Origin: Lachnospiraceae bacterium
GTDB lineage: Bacteria; Bacillota; Clostridia; Lachnospirales; Lachnospiraceae
Direction: 5' to 3'
DNA: 42,196 nucleotides
NCBI GenBank assembly: GCA_017395635.1
Contig: JAFQOE010000013.1
Span: 1-42,196, forward strand
The notes below the pieces were generated by a model. That model saw only the letters and a program-made list of their open reading frames with translations, was not told the origin of the DNA and searched no databases. The position numbers and the translations under genes were made by a program. Within the stretch, counting starts at the first letter, position 1. The number at the start of each line of letters is the position of its first letter. Positions 9,284-19,432 of this stretch are shown here, in pieces.

Positions 9284-9337
9284 AAAAGAATCTCACAAAT
9301 TGAGGTGTGAAATAACCCCAAAAAGTAAGATTCTTTT
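9284..9337 (-). terminator. Intrinsic terminator after the DUF1294 gene
   Basis: Outer arms 9284-9296 and 9325-9337 pair over 13 bases (AAAAGAATCTCAC with GTAAGATTCTTTT, one wobble). An inner 7-bp hairpin TTGAGGT/ACCCCAA lies at 9300-9320. Read on the minus strand the structure is followed by a T-run, matching termination just after the stop at 9348. Confidence 0.75.
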
Positions 9338-9347
9338 CCATCTATAA

Positions 9348-9620
9348 TCACTTATAAAACAGCACACATGCAAATATAATAAGCGCAATATGTATAATCA
9401 TAAAAAGTGGTACACATATTTGAAATTTCAAATGTCTCGTCTTATGACGAAACACTTGCATTCCTACCAAAGCACCAAGACTGCCACCAACAAACGTAAA
9501 ACCCAGAAGTACTCTCTCCGGAGTACGTCTTCCCCTTGCTACTGCCTTTAACTTATCAACGCCATATAAAATACACGTAACAAGATTAATAATAATCAAA
9601 TATACAAATATGTATTGCAT
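9348..9620 (-). CDS. DUF1294 family small membrane protein
   Basis: A 90-aa protein with hydrophobic segments at about residues 3-20, 37-55 and 68-88 and the conserved GVDKLKAVARGRRTPE and GGSLGALVGMQVFRHKT signatures of DUF1294. Function is unknown; it is an inner-membrane protein by composition. There are two adjacent ATG codons; the second (9620) is six bases from AAGGAG and is preferred. It follows the next gene by 17 bases and is probably cotranscribed. Confidence 0.85.
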   Translation of the reverse strand: MQYIFVYLIIINLVTCILYGVDKLKAVARGRRTPERVLLGFTFVGGSLGALVGMQVFRHKTRHLKFQICVPLFMIIHIALIIFACVLFYK

Positions 9621-9637
9621 CATTATCTCCTTATGTA

Positions 9638-10585
9638 CTAATTTGTGTAATATAATGTAATATTACTAACCACGCCATCTGACAGCATAAGAGAAACCGA
9701 ATATGGACTATTGTCATTGGCATATATGTTGTAGAAAACAAAACCACTCATTTCACTTTTATTATAGGTTAAATCCACAATCACCTCTTCCACCTGAGAA
9801 GCAGTCATCCCAAGTGTAAGCCCGCCAAAAACTTCGACATCTTTCTCCGGATTGTTCTCAATGCTTATCATTCCAACTTTTCCATCTTTTATATCGGACA
9901 TTTTTTTACCCGTGTAATTTTTCACATTTATACAAATACCACACTCTTCACCATTTTTCGCAAGAAAGAGTGTTCTACTTTCAGCAGAATCCAATTCATC
10001 TTTTGCATTATCTTTACTATACTCACCTAACTCATATAATTCTAAGATTGTTGATAACTTACACGGAATCTGAATGTTTTCACCATCAATCACAATCTGC
10101 CCTGCAACCTTATCCGAAATTGAATTACTCCCCTTGTGTGTCTCAACAGACTTCGCTACATATTCATCTGCTTCATCCAACCACTTTTCTCCAAAATCAA
10201 TGCTTTTTCCCAAAGAAGTTTCATATCCTTCTTCAAACCCTTCCCAAAAAGCATCTTGCAATTCCTGGCCATACTCCGTCATACTAAACAAAACCACAAC
10301 AATCGCACCTAAGATGCCTAAAATAGAAAAAACCAGTCCCGTAATCGTCATACCGGAACGTTTTCCTTTTATTATGGCAACAATACCCAAAACAAAACCA
10401 ATCAAACCAAAAAAACCATTACAGCAACAAATCAAAAGCGCCAAGATACCAAACACCAACGTGGCAGTTTCTAAGCCTCGCCCTTGCTTTTTTATCGGTG
10501 TTGGCATCACGCCATCATATCCAGATACTGTATATGCCCCTTCATGTGCATTGTTCATTCCATTATAATGATTCATTTCATTCAC
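9638..10585 (-). CDS. DUF4190-type membrane protein with extracytoplasmic C-terminal region
   Basis: About 315 aa. After a polar N-terminus there are two hydrophobic hairpin segments (LVFGILALLICCCNGFFGLI and ITGLVFSILGILGAIVVVLF) with the linking IIKGKRSG, the pattern of DUF4190. A C-terminal region of roughly 200 residues follows, with no recognised domain but rich in beta-type sequence. The start is uncertain: GTG at 10585 has GGAGG six bases upstream, while ATG at 10576 is 15 bases away. A longer frame to 10636 has no site. Function is unknown. Confidence 0.72.
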   Translation of the reverse strand: MNEMNHYNGMNNAHEGAYTVSGYDGVMPTPIKKQGRGLETATLVFGILALLICCCNGFFGLIGFVLGIVAIIKGKRSGMTITGLVFSILGILGAIVVVLFSMTEYGQELQDAFWEGFEEGYETSLGKSIDFGEKWLDEADEYVAKSVETHKGSNSISDKVAGQIVIDGENIQIPCKLSTILELYELGEYSKDNAKDELDSAESRTLFLAKNGEECGICINVKNYTGKKMSDIKDGKVGMISIENNPEKDVEVFGGLTLGMTASQVEEVIVDLTYNKSEMSGFVFYNIYANDNSPYSVSLMLSDGVVSNITLYYTN

Positions 10586-10634
10586 AACCTTCCTCCACTT
10601 CGTGCAAACCAACAATGCAAAAACACAACTTTTC

Positions 10635-10670
10635 AAAAAGAGACATCTATATATTCATAAATGTCTCTTT
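10635..10670 (-). terminator. Intrinsic terminator after lysC
   Basis: A perfect 10-bp stem, AAAGAGACAT (10637-10646) with ATGTCTCTTT (10661-10670), around a 14-base AT loop. On the minus strand the right arm is followed by more T residues, placing it about 40 bases after the lysC stop. On the plus strand it also precedes Ts only weakly. Confidence 0.75.
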
Positions 10671-10711
10671 CATACGTCATTTTATCATATTATTCATACA
10701 AATTTTGCTGA

Positions 10712-11914
10712 TTACTCGCCTAATCCAAACTTATCATGAATTGCATTCATAGCCTTTTCAGCATGTTTCTCATCAATCAACACAGATACGCGAATCTCAG
10801 ATGTTGAAATCATCTTGATATTGATACCCTGATCATACAATGCTTCAAACATCTTAGCAGCCACACCTGCATTACTCATCATACCGGCACCAACGATAGA
10901 AACCTTCACTACATTCTTAGCCACATCAATCTTCTCATACTCATGGAAGTGTCTTTCGATAATCTCAACTGCCTCATCTGCATTATCCACTTCAACTGTA
11001 AATGAAATATCCTTTGTACCATCACGGCCTACTGACTGTAAAATCATATCTACATTGATATTGTGTCTAGCCAAATGATTAAATAATCTAAATGCCACAC
11101 CCGGCTCATCCTTTAATCCGATCAAAGCAACTCTCGCTGCATCCTTATCTGCTGCTACACCACTAACAAGCATCTTTTCCATCTTTGTATCCTCCTTAAC
11201 AATGGTACCCTCTGAAGTATTAAGACTAGAACGAACAACCAACTGTACGCCCTGTTTCTTTGCAAGTTCAACCGAACGGTTATGTAATACGCCCGCTCCT
11301 AAAGTTGCAAGTTCCAACATCTCGTCATATGTAATCTGATCCAACTTACGAGCCTTCGGAACCTTACGTGGATCTGCTGTATACACACCATCTACGTCTG
11401 TATAAATCTCACATGAATCTGCATTCAATGCTGCTGCGAGCGCTACAGCTGTTGTATCCGAACCGCCACGTCCTAACGTTGTATAATCATCAAACTTATT
11501 GATACCCTGGAAACCTGTTACGATAACAATCTTTCTCTGATCCAACTCATGACGAATTCTCTCACTATCAATTCTCTTTAATCTTGCATTACCATATACA
11601 GAAGTTGTATGCATCGCTACCTGAAATGCGTTTAATGAAATTGCAGGAACACCCAAGTTGTTCATAACCATACTCATTAACGAAACTGACATCTGCTCAC
11701 CGATTGTATAAAGCATATCCATCTCACGCTTAGGTGGATTCGGATTCATATCTTTTGCCATATCAATCAATTCATCTGTGTACTTACCCATAGCAGATAA
11801 TACAACTACTACATCATTACCTTTTTTGTAGTCCTCAATACATCTGTTAGCAACATTATACATTCTTTCCTTGTTAGCAACAGAAGTACCACCAAACTTC
11901 TTTACGATTAACAT
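10712..11914 (-). CDS. lysC: Aspartate kinase
   Basis: Phosphorylates aspartate, the first step to lysine, methionine and threonine. It is 400 aa. KFGGTSVA (6-13), the GRGGSDTTAVALAAAL active-site segment and two C-terminal ACT domains (around VAFRLFNHLARHNINVDMIL and VGAGMMSNAGVAAKMFEAL) give the single-polypeptide, allosterically regulated form. The ATG at 11914 has GAGGAGG about 11 bases before. It is the last gene of hom, apgM-like, lysC, all in one direction, which points to a threonine/lysine amino acid role. No T-box leader is seen within the operon. Confidence 0.95.
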   Translation of the reverse strand: MLIVKKFGGTSVANKERMYNVANRCIEDYKKGNDVVVVLSAMGKYTDELIDMAKDMNPNPPKREMDMLYTIGEQMSVSLMSMVMNNLGVPAISLNAFQVAMHTTSVYGNARLKRIDSERIRHELDQRKIVIVTGFQGINKFDDYTTLGRGGSDTTAVALAAALNADSCEIYTDVDGVYTADPRKVPKARKLDQITYDEMLELATLGAGVLHNRSVELAKKQGVQLVVRSSLNTSEGTIVKEDTKMEKMLVSGVAADKDAARVALIGLKDEPGVAFRLFNHLARHNINVDMILQSVGRDGTKDISFTVEVDNADEAVEIIERHFHEYEKIDVAKNVVKVSIVGAGMMSNAGVAAKMFEALYDQGINIKMISTSEIRVSVLIDEKHAEKAMNAIHDKFGLGE

Positions 11915-11957
11915 TTGATTAGTTTCCTCCTCATGTTTAGTTCACTTTGCTAATTTA

Positions 11958-13166
11958 CTACTTTTCAAATAAATGGTCAATCATTTTATACCCATTTTCT
12001 ATATAAATACCTGATTTTTTTGCATCTTTTTCATTGTAAAGCAATTCTGATGTCTTTTTATCGGTACTATCATACAACAAAAACGGTACCGGTTCACCTA
12101 CATGAGTACGGATACAAATCGGTGTTGGATGATCAGGAAGAACCAACATACGGAAATCCTCTCCTGCTTTTTCCAACGTCTCCTTAACCGGTTTAATTAC
12201 CTTTTCATCAAGGTATTCAACCGCTAAAAGCTTACGCTCCAGACTTCCCTGGTGTCCCATCTCATCCGGTGCCTCAACATGGATATATGCAAAATCATAA
12301 CCATCCTCACAAAGAGCTTTACAAGCTGCCATAGCCTTACCCTCGTAATTGGTACGAAGTCCACCATTGGCACCTTCCACATCAATATTGGTCATACCTG
12401 CACCAACTGCTATCCCTTTAAGTAAATCAACCGCAGAAATCATAACGCCTCGTTTACCATTCTTTTCTTCAAAATCTGACAAGGCAGGTCTTGTTCCTGC
12501 ACCCCAAAACCAAATAGAGTTAGCTGGGTTCAAGCCTTGTTTCTTACGTTCTATGTTAATCGGATGGTTTGCTAAAATTTCATAACTTTTCTTCATCATG
12601 TCATATAAGACTTTATCTTCCGGAAGATACTCTCCAATCGTTTTGCCTAAAATATCATGAGGGGGAGTCAATGGCAACACCTCACCCTTATCCCAAATAG
12701 TCAAATGACGATAACTTGTTCCGACATAAAATTTGTACCCTGCATATTCTTTTTCAAGAACATCACTAACAGCTTTCAATAATACTGCCGCATCTTCTGT
12801 TGAGATTTCAGAAGAACTATGATCAATGATGGTTTTGCTCTCGTATGCAGCCTCTTCCTCACTTACTGTTACAATATTGCAACGAAACGCAATATCTGTC
12901 ACCTTCATATCTACACCAATCGATAATGCTTCCAATGGCGAACGTCCCGAATAATACTTCTTCGGATCATATCCAATCACCGATAAATTGGCAGTATCAC
13001 TACCAGGACTCATTCCTTCCGGCACAGTAAGTACCAACCCCACTTCTGACTCTTTAGCCATTGCATCTAATGTAGGCGTATTTGCATGTTCAATAACGGT
13101 TTCATTTCCAATTTCTTCAATCGGATAATCTGCCATTCCATCACCTAAAACAATTACATATTTCAT
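11958..13166 (-). CDS. ApgM-type phosphoglycerate mutase homologue, proposed homoserine kinase
   Basis: Alkaline-phosphatase superfamily protein of 402 aa. VLGDGMAD (metal-binding D9), the PGSDTANLSV active-site segment with candidate nucleophile S56, and HVEAPDEMGHQGS and LPDHPTPI metal-binding motifs match the archaeal-type cofactor-independent phosphoglycerate mutase family (COG3635). Members lying beside hom and thr genes have been proposed to act as homoserine kinase, which fits here because no GHMP-type thrB is in the operon. Either activity is possible; context favours homoserine kinase. The ATG at 13166 has GGGAG seven bases before it. The gap to hom is 22 bases. Confidence 0.87.
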   Translation of the reverse strand: MKYVIVLGDGMADYPIEEIGNETVIEHANTPTLDAMAKESEVGLVLTVPEGMSPGSDTANLSVIGYDPKKYYSGRSPLEALSIGVDMKVTDIAFRCNIVTVSEEEAAYESKTIIDHSSSEISTEDAAVLLKAVSDVLEKEYAGYKFYVGTSYRHLTIWDKGEVLPLTPPHDILGKTIGEYLPEDKVLYDMMKKSYEILANHPINIERKKQGLNPANSIWFWGAGTRPALSDFEEKNGKRGVMISAVDLLKGIAVGAGMTNIDVEGANGGLRTNYEGKAMAACKALCEDGYDFAYIHVEAPDEMGHQGSLERKLLAVEYLDEKVIKPVKETLEKAGEDFRMLVLPDHPTPICIRTHVGEPVPFLLYDSTDKKTSELLYNEKDAKKSGIYIENGYKMIDHLFEK

Positions 13167-13188
13167 GTTTATTCTCCCTTATGCCCTA

Positions 13189-14412
13189 TTAAAAATCCAC
13201 ACGAATTACACTGTACACATCCTCAAACTCTTTGATATGTTCAGCAAAATCGCCTTCTGCGATTGGATCTGTAATAAACGCAAGCTCATCACTAACATCT
13301 GGAGCCTGAACATACAAAACATTACCAAATGCATTCTTAATAGCTAACATCTGATTATCATCTAAGCCCTGATCCTTCATACGAACAAAAAACTTATTCT
13401 TACACTTAGCAAATTCTCCAAGCTTAGTTTTCTTTTCATCCCAAATAACCATAATATTATCGTTTAAATGCTTCGCAGCATCTACCACATCTGACACAAC
13501 TGCACTGGCGGTAGGAAGTTTACCAGCACCACGTCCATAAAACATTACATCATCCAACACATTGCCATGCACAAAAACTCCGTTAAATACATCATTTACA
13601 TTGATTAACGGATGACTCTGTCCAATCATAACAGGAGCAACCATCGAATAGAATGTATCTCCATCTTTCTTACTTGTTCCTAATAATTTGATTGAAGCAT
13701 TCAACGCCTTTGCGTACTTAAAATCCTCTGTTGTAATCTTTGTAATGCCTTCTGTATGAATATCTTCATAATCAACCTGGGCACCTGTTACAAGAGAAGT
13801 TAAAATGGCAATTTTTCTACATGCATCATAACCCTCCACGTCTGCTTCCGGATTGCGCTCTGCATACCCCTTCTCCTGTGCTACTTTTAATACATCTTCA
13901 AAGGCCGAACCTTTTTCAGCCATTTCTGTCAAAATGTAATTAGTTGTACCATTTAATATACCAGTAATTTCTGTAATATCATCTGCAGTCAAAGACGTGT
14001 TAAGCGGACGAATAATAGGAATACCACCACCTACAGCAGCTTCGAACAAGAAATTGATATTCTTTTTCTTTGCAATTGCAAGTAACTCGGCACCATGTTT
14101 TGCCACTAACTCTTTATTAGAAGTACATACACTCTTACCTGCAAGCAATGCCTGCTTAACAAATGTATAAGCCGGTTCCACACCACCCATAACTTCTACT
14201 ACAATATCAACTTTCGGATCCTCTACAATCACCTTATAATCATGAACCAAAATTTTTTGTACCGGATCGCCTTCAAAATCACGAAGATCCAACACATACT
14301 TGATATTAATATCTTGTCCTGCTCGCTTATTAACAATTGCCTGATTCGTGTTAATTACCTCAACCACACCCGAACCAACTGTACCATATCCTAAAACTGC
14401 TATATTAACCAT
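13189..14412 (-). CDS. hom: Homoserine dehydrogenase
   Basis: NAD(P)-dependent reduction of aspartate semialdehyde to homoserine, shared by threonine and methionine synthesis. It is 407 aa. The Rossmann loop is GYGTVGSG (8-15), the catalytic region has GILNGTTNYIL and AYERNPEADVEGYDA-type sequence (residues about 160-205), and the C-terminal third is an ACT-type regulatory domain. The ATG at 14412 follows AAGGAGG by five bases; the ten-residue longer frame is rejected. It starts 33 bases after cheW. Confidence 0.95.
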   Translation of the reverse strand: MVNIAVLGYGTVGSGVVEVINTNQAIVNKRAGQDINIKYVLDLRDFEGDPVQKILVHDYKVIVEDPKVDIVVEVMGGVEPAYTFVKQALLAGKSVCTSNKELVAKHGAELLAIAKKKNINFLFEAAVGGGIPIIRPLNTSLTADDITEITGILNGTTNYILTEMAEKGSAFEDVLKVAQEKGYAERNPEADVEGYDACRKIAILTSLVTGAQVDYEDIHTEGITKITTEDFKYAKALNASIKLLGTSKKDGDTFYSMVAPVMIGQSHPLINVNDVFNGVFVHGNVLDDVMFYGRGAGKLPTASAVVSDVVDAAKHLNDNIMVIWDEKKTKLGEFAKCKNKFFVRMKDQGLDDNQMLAIKNAFGNVLYVQAPDVSDELAFITDPIAEGDFAEHIKEFEDVYSVIRVDF

Positions 14413-14445
14413 ATCTTCCTCCTTCTTAACCTTGCATTTCATGGT

Positions 14446-14910
14446 TTACTTATTATCTTCAATTAATTGCTCCACCATATTCTGGAGATCCTCAGATAAT
14501 ACTTTATCTACATTGATTGCAATAACAATATCTTTTCCGATATGCAAAACCTTATCCATAAAGATTGTTTCTTCTGATGAAGCAACAAACGGCATTTCAT
14601 TGATATCTTCCGGTTTCATTTCCTGGATGTCTTCCACAGCATCTACTTCATAAGCCAACATCGTTCCGGAACTATATGTAACTAAAAGGCTTTTTTCCGG
14701 ATTGTCGATGCGCACATCCATACCAAAACGCTCTCTCAAACTGTACACAGGAACAACTAAACCACGCAAATTAATAATCCCACTAATTCCTTCCGGCGCA
14801 TTCGGAACCGGAATAATGTGATAATCCTTTTCAATACCACTGATACGCATTAAGCTCATACCATATCTCTGTTCACCAAGCTGAAATACTACATACTTTA
14901 ATTCTTCCAT
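14446..14910 (-). CDS. cheW: CheW-like chemotaxis coupling protein
   Basis: A 154-aa CheW-domain protein: YVVFQLGEQRYGMSLMRI at the N-terminus, IPNAPEGISGIINLRG-like segment (about 35-55), and VVPVYSLRERFG. CheW bridges chemoreceptors to the histidine kinase CheA. No other chemotaxis gene is visible in the window, so it is an orphan copy lodged between prfB and hom. The ATG at 14910 has AAGGAG seven bases upstream and lies only four bases after the prfB stop codon, so translation is probably coupled. It could alternatively couple to a non-chemotactic receptor. Confidence 0.9.
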   Translation of the reverse strand: MEELKYVVFQLGEQRYGMSLMRISGIEKDYHIIPVPNAPEGISGIINLRGLVVPVYSLRERFGMDVRIDNPEKSLLVTYSSGTMLAYEVDAVEDIQEMKPEDINEMPFVASSEETIFMDKVLHIGKDIVIAINVDKVLSEDLQNMVEQLIEDNK

Positions 14911-14914
14911 AGGC

Positions 14915-16028
14915 CTACTCCTTATTCAAACTAATCCATTTCAAATAAGCATTCATAAACGGCTCCACATTACCATCCAATACACCACTTATGTTGCTTA
15001 TCTCAGCTCCTGTTCGATTGTCTTTTACCATTGTATACGGTTGCATAACATAAGAACGAATTTGCGAACCAAAACCATTCTCCATGACATCACCACGTAT
15101 ATCATCAAGTTTTTCCTGATTCTCCTGTTGTTTCAAAACATAAAGCTTTGACATCAACATTTTCATTGCTTTGTCTTTATTTTGATGTTGCGATCTTTGA
15201 TTCTGACACTGCACTACAATTCCTGTTGGTATATGTGTAATACGAATTGCAGATGATGTTTTATTGATGTGCTGACCACCAGCACCACTTGCGCGATAAG
15301 TATCAATCCGCAAATCTTCATCCTTAATATCAATTTGTATATCTTCATCAATATCTGGCATTACATCACAAGACGAAAATGACGTTTGTCTCTTTCCCGC
15401 CGCATTAAACGGCGAAATTCGAACTAAACGATGCACTCCTTTTTCTGACTTTAAATAGCCATATGCATTCTCTCCATTAATTTGGATTGTAACCGATTTA
15501 ACACCTGCTTCATCACCCTCTAGATAATCCAGAATTTCTGTAGTAAACCCTTTCTTTTCTGCCCATCTAGTATACATACGCATCAACATACTTGTCCAGT
15601 CGCAACTTTCCGTGCCACCTGCACCTGCATGTAAGGTTAATACGGCATTTGCTTTATCGAATTCGCCTGACAACAACGTCTGAATACGAAGCGTTTCAAA
15701 ATGTTCCTTAAAACGTTCAAAGGTTTCTTCAATCTCTGGCACTAGTGATGTATCATTCTCCTCATCTGCCATCTGAATCAACACTTCCACTTCTTCATAT
15801 TCATTCGAAACAGTCTCAAAGTCTTCTAAAATTCCTTTTAGCAATTTCACCGTTTTCATCACTTCATTCGAACGTTCCACATCATTCCAGAAGTCCGGCG
15901 CCTCCATATCTGCTTCTAACTCTGCCACCTTATCTTGCTTGATAGGGATGTCAAAGTGAATCCCTCACTTCCTGTAATGGACTTTGATACTGAGCAAGTT
16001 CAAACTTAATAGCATCCGTTTCTATCAC
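14915..16028 (-). CDS. prfB: Peptide chain release factor 2, with programmed +1 frameshift
   Basis: Terminates translation at UGA and UAA. It is encoded as two frames: 16028-15954 (25 codons from a GTG start) and, after skipping T15953, 15952-14915. The shift site reads CTT TGA C with an SD-like GAGGG five bases before CTT. The in-frame stop is codon 26, as in E. coli prfB. The join gives 370 aa with SPF at 205-207 and GGQ at 250-252, the exact E. coli RF2 positions, which strongly supports the model. The GTG start has AGAGGTGA four bases upstream. Annotated as one ORF, the gene would lose 33 residues. UGA readthrough by RF2 shortage would autoregulate it. It follows secA by 40 bases. Confidence 0.96.
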
Positions 16029-16068
16029 AGAATCACCTCTTTCTTTTATGCATTTCTTTTATATTTCA

Positions 16069-18642
16069 TTATGCATTTCTTCCACAACATTGTTTATATT
16101 TCTTACCAGAACCACATGGACATGGATCGTTACGTCCAACCTTGGCATTCTTACGTTTAACAGGCTCTCTAGATGCAGAATCATCTTTGTTTGTACCCGT
16201 TACTTTTGCCACTTCTTCACGCTCTACTCTCTGCTCAACGCGTACACGTAACATTGTCTTAACAGTATCCTGACGAATTGCCGCTGTCATATCATTGAAC
16301 ATATCAAAACCAGCAAACTTATATTCAACTAACGGATCTCTCTGACCATATGCACGCAAGCCAATACTCTGACGCATCTGGTCCATATCATCGATGTGAT
16401 CCATCCATTTTCTATCAATTACCTTTAATAAAATCACACGCTCTGCCTCGCGAATCATTTCCGGCTCTGGAAACTCTGTCTCTTTGGATTCGTAAAGCTT
16501 ATTGACTGTTTCTTTCAATCTCTGAGTCAAATCTTGCTTATCAATTTTCTTCAAATCTTCATCAGACAATTCAATCGCATCCATCGGAAAGATATCTAAT
16601 AAATCCTGATTAAATGCTTTCATGTCCCATTCTGATGGTTCCAAATCCTCTGATATATGACGATTCACAATTTCTTCGGCAGTTTCATTAATCATCTTAA
16701 AGATAACATCACGCATATTCTCGCCATCTAACACACGACGACGCTCTTTGTATATAACCTCTCTTTGGTCATTATTAACCTGATCATAATCCAATAAATT
16801 TTTACGAATTCCAAAGTTATTATTCTCAATCTTCTTCTGAGCCTTCTCAATAAAACTTGTGATCGTTTTATGACGAATTTCCTCACCTTCCGGAATATTC
16901 AAAGCACTATACATTGAAATAATACGCTCGGAACCAAACAATCTCATCAAATCATCTTCTAACGAAAGATAGAACTTAGACTGTCCCGGATCACCCTGAC
17001 GACCAGCACGTCCACGCAACTGATTATCAATACGACGAGATTCATGGCGCTCCGTACCAATAATACGAAGTCCTCCCAATTCTTTAACGCCTTCACCAAG
17101 CTTAATATCAGTACCACGTCCAGCCATATTAGTAGCAATTGTTACTGCATTCTTTTGACCAGCCTCTGCTACAATTTCTGCTTCCATTTCATGGAATTTT
17201 GCATTCAAAACCTTATGTGGAATATGTCTCTTTGTAAGAAGTTTGCTTACTTCTTCAGAAGAATCAATCGTAATAGTACCTACTAATACCGGTTGTCCTC
17301 TGTGGAAACACTCTGCAATGTCATCAATAATTGCACTTAATTTTTCTTTCTTTGTACAATACATAGAGTCATCTTCATCTATACGTGCAACCGGAAGATT
17401 TGTAGGCACTTCTACAACATCCATACCGTAAATTTCACGAAACTCATTTTCTTCTGTCAAGGCAGTACCTGTCATACCTGCTTTCTTTTCATATTTGTTA
17501 AAGAAATTTTGGAATGTGATAGTTGCAAGTGTCTTACTCTCTCTTTGTACTTTGACATTTTCTTTTGCCTCTATTGCCTGATGCAATCCATCCGAAAAAC
17601 GTCTACCCGGCATTACACGTCCGGTAAATTCATCAACAATCAAAACCTCATTATCCTGCACAATATAATCTTTATCTCTGAACATTAAATTATGGGCTCT
17701 CAATGCTAAAATGATATTGTGCTGAATTTCCAAATGTTCTGAATCAGCAAGATTATCAATATGGAAGAAACTCTCCACTTCCTTTACACCCTGTGCAGTC
17801 AACATTACCTGTTTATCTTTTTCATTCACAAGGAAATCGCCATCTTCTTCAATGTCAATGCCCATTATAGCATCCATCTTGGATAATTCACCATCACCTT
17901 GTCCACGTTTCATTCTACGCGCAAGCAAATCACACATTCTGTATAGCTCTGTCGATTTGCCACTCTGACCTGAAATAATAAGAGGTGTTCGTGCCTCATC
18001 AATCAATACAGAGTCAACCTCGTCCACAATCGCATAATGAAGCGTTCTCTGCACAAGCTGTTCTTTATAAATAACCATATTATCTCTAAGATAATCAAAT
18101 CCTAATTCATTATTTGTAACATAAGTGATATCACAATTGTATGCTTCTTTTCTTTCTTCCTTATCATAGTGGTTTAAAATAACACCAACCTTTAAACCAA
18201 GGAATTCATGAATTTGACCCATCCATTCAGCATCACGCTTTGCAAGATAGTCATTAACAGTAACAATATGAACACCCTTCCCCTCTAACGCATTCAAATA
18301 TGCAGGAAGTGTAGAAACAAGAGTCTTACCTTCACCAGTACGCATCTCTGGAATTCTGCCTTGATGAAGCAAAATACCACCCATAATCTGTACGCGATAA
18401 TGTTTCATTCCTAATGTTCTCACCGCAGCTTCTCTAACTACTGCATAAGCTTCCACCAAAAGATCATCTAACGTTTCACCTTCTGCGAGACGTTTCTTAA
18501 ACTCTGTAGTCTTAGCACGAAGTTCTTCATTGCTTAGTGCCTGCATCGTTTCATCCAATGCTTCAATTTGATCTACTAAAGGTGTAATTCTCTTTATTTC
18601 TTTGTCACTATGTGTTCCAAATAATTTCTCGATAATACTCAT
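16069..18642 (-). CDS. secA: Preprotein translocase ATPase subunit SecA
   Basis: Motor that drives proteins through SecYEG at the cytoplasmic membrane. It is 857 aa. MRTGEGKT (about 100-107) is the Walker A region, [19 protein letters not shown] the DEAD motif II part, and [10 protein letters not shown] the motif VI region. The C-terminus carries the zinc motif [13 protein letters not shown], as in SecB or ribosome-binding SecA forms. The ATG at 18642 has AGGAGAG five bases before it. The hpf-secA-prfB order is conserved in Firmicutes. An hpf terminator lies between hpf and secA. Confidence 0.97.
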   Translation of the reverse strand: MSIIEKLFGTHSDKEIKRITPLVDQIEALDETMQALSNEELRAKTTEFKKRLAEGETLDDLLVEAYAVVREAAVRTLGMKHYRVQIMGGILLHQGRIPEMRTGEGKTLVSTLPAYLNALEGKGVHIVTVNDYLAKRDAEWMGQIHEFLGLKVGVILNHYDKEERKEAYNCDITYVTNNELGFDYLRDNMVIYKEQLVQRTLHYAIVDEVDSVLIDEARTPLIISGQSGKSTELYRMCDLLARRMKRGQGDGELSKMDAIMGIDIEEDGDFLVNEKDKQVMLTAQGVKEVESFFHIDNLADSEHLEIQHNIILALRAHNLMFRDKDYIVQDNEVLIVDEFTGRVMPGRRFSDGLHQAIEAKENVKVQRESKTLATITFQNFFNKYEKKAGMTGTALTEENEFREIYGMDVVEVPTNLPVARIDEDDSMYCTKKEKLSAIIDDIAECFHRGQPVLVGTITIDSSEEVSKLLTKRHIPHKVLNAKFHEMEAEIVAEAGQKNAVTIATNMAGRGTDIKLGEGVKELGGLRIIGTERHESRRIDNQLRGRAGRQGDPGQSKFYLSLEDDLMRLFGSERIISMYSALNIPEGEEIRHKTITSFIEKAQKKIENNNFGIRKNLLDYDQVNNDQREVIYKERRRVLDGENMRDVIFKMINETAEEIVNRHISEDLEPSEWDMKAFNQDLLDIFPMDAIELSDEDLKKIDKQDLTQRLKETVNKLYESKETEFPEPEMIREAERVILLKVIDRKWMDHIDDMDQMRQSIGLRAYGQRDPLVEYKFAGFDMFNDMTAAIRQDTVKTMLRVRVEQRVEREEVAKVTGTNKDDSASREPVKRKNAKVGRNDPCPCGSGKKYKQCCGRNA

Positions 18643-18713
18643 TCCAACTCTCCTATTTACGTTTAAAGATAATCATACGGATATCATTCTAACACCAAAC
18701 ATACAAAAAGTAA

Positions 18714-18737
18714 AGGGTTGCCAAAACCGGCAACCCT
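18714..18737 (-). terminator. Intrinsic terminator after hpf
   Basis: A perfect 8-bp GC-rich stem, GGGTTGCC (18715-18722) with GGCAACCC (18729-18736), around a six-base loop, with an added A-T pair. On the minus strand it is followed by TTTACTTTTTG. It lies about 20 bases after the hpf stop and would separate hpf from secA unless read through. Confidence 0.85.
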
Positions 18738-18759
18738 CAAATCCCCTATTTTACATATA

Positions 18760-19287
18760 TCAACACTCTGGTTCAATCAAACCGTATGTATTTCCTTTTC
18801 TCTTATATACTACATTCACCTCATCCGTCTCCGAATTACGGAATACAAAGAAATTATGACCCAGTAAATCCATCTGCACACAAGCTTCTTCCGGATCCAT
18901 CGGTTTCACTGCAAATCTCTTTGTACGGATAATGCTAATCTCATCATCATCCGGAATATCCTCTTCGATAAATGCTTTCTGGAAGAATGATGCACTTTGA
19001 GCCTGATCTACTAATTTCTTCTTATGTCTGGAAATTTGACGTTCAATAACTTCTGTCACGAGATCAATTGATACATACATATCATCGCTAACCTGCTCAG
19101 CACGAATAATATTACCTTTAATCGGAATCGTAACTTCCATCTTCTGTCTATCTTTTTCTACCGAAAATGTCACCTGAACTTCGGTATCCTCGTTAAAATA
19201 CTTTTCAAGTCTATCTAACTTATCATATACTGCTGATTTCAATCCTTCTGTTACTTCAATGTTCTTACCACTAATTATGTACTTCAT
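18760..19287 (-). CDS. hpf: Ribosome hibernation promoting factor, long form
   Basis: Binds the 30S subunit in stationary phase and dimerises ribosomes into 100S particles. It is 175 aa, the long form, with an N-terminal S30AE domain (MKYIISGKNIEVTEGLK, residues 1-95) and a C-terminal dimerisation domain (about 118-175) containing KRFAVKPMDPEEACVQMDLL and FFVFRNSETDEVNVVYKRKG. AAGGAG lies 10 bases before the ATG. A good promoter is 118-145 bases upstream. Confidence 0.95.
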   Translation of the reverse strand: MKYIISGKNIEVTEGLKSAVYDKLDRLEKYFNEDTEVQVTFSVEKDRQKMEVTIPIKGNIIRAEQVSDDMYVSIDLVTEVIERQISRHKKKLVDQAQSASFFQKAFIEEDIPDDDEISIIRTKRFAVKPMDPEEACVQMDLLGHNFFVFRNSETDEVNVVYKRKGNTYGLIEPEC

Positions 19288-19404
19288 AATCTGTCAACTC
19301 CTTCTCGTCTAAATTACAGTTAGCCTTTTTCCCCAATCCCCCACGAAAAGCTTATTATCACAGCATCTTTTCCTGTACTTTCCGTATCAACCAACCGTAA
19401 CGTT

Positions 19405-19432
19405 ATTATACCACATCTTGTATTTTTTTCAA
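19405..19432 (-). promoter_or_regulatory. Sigma-A-type promoter for hpf
   Basis: On the minus strand TTGAAA (19427-19432) and a perfect TATAAT (19405-19410) are separated by 16 bases. It would give an hpf leader of roughly 110 bases. A 63-residue reading frame covering it is considered spurious. Confidence 0.7.

Noticed and set aside
10074-10568. Plus-strand frame of 164 codons inside the DUF4190 gene
   Set aside because: It is antisense to a gene with clear membrane-protein features and has no recognisable product or ribosome binding site.
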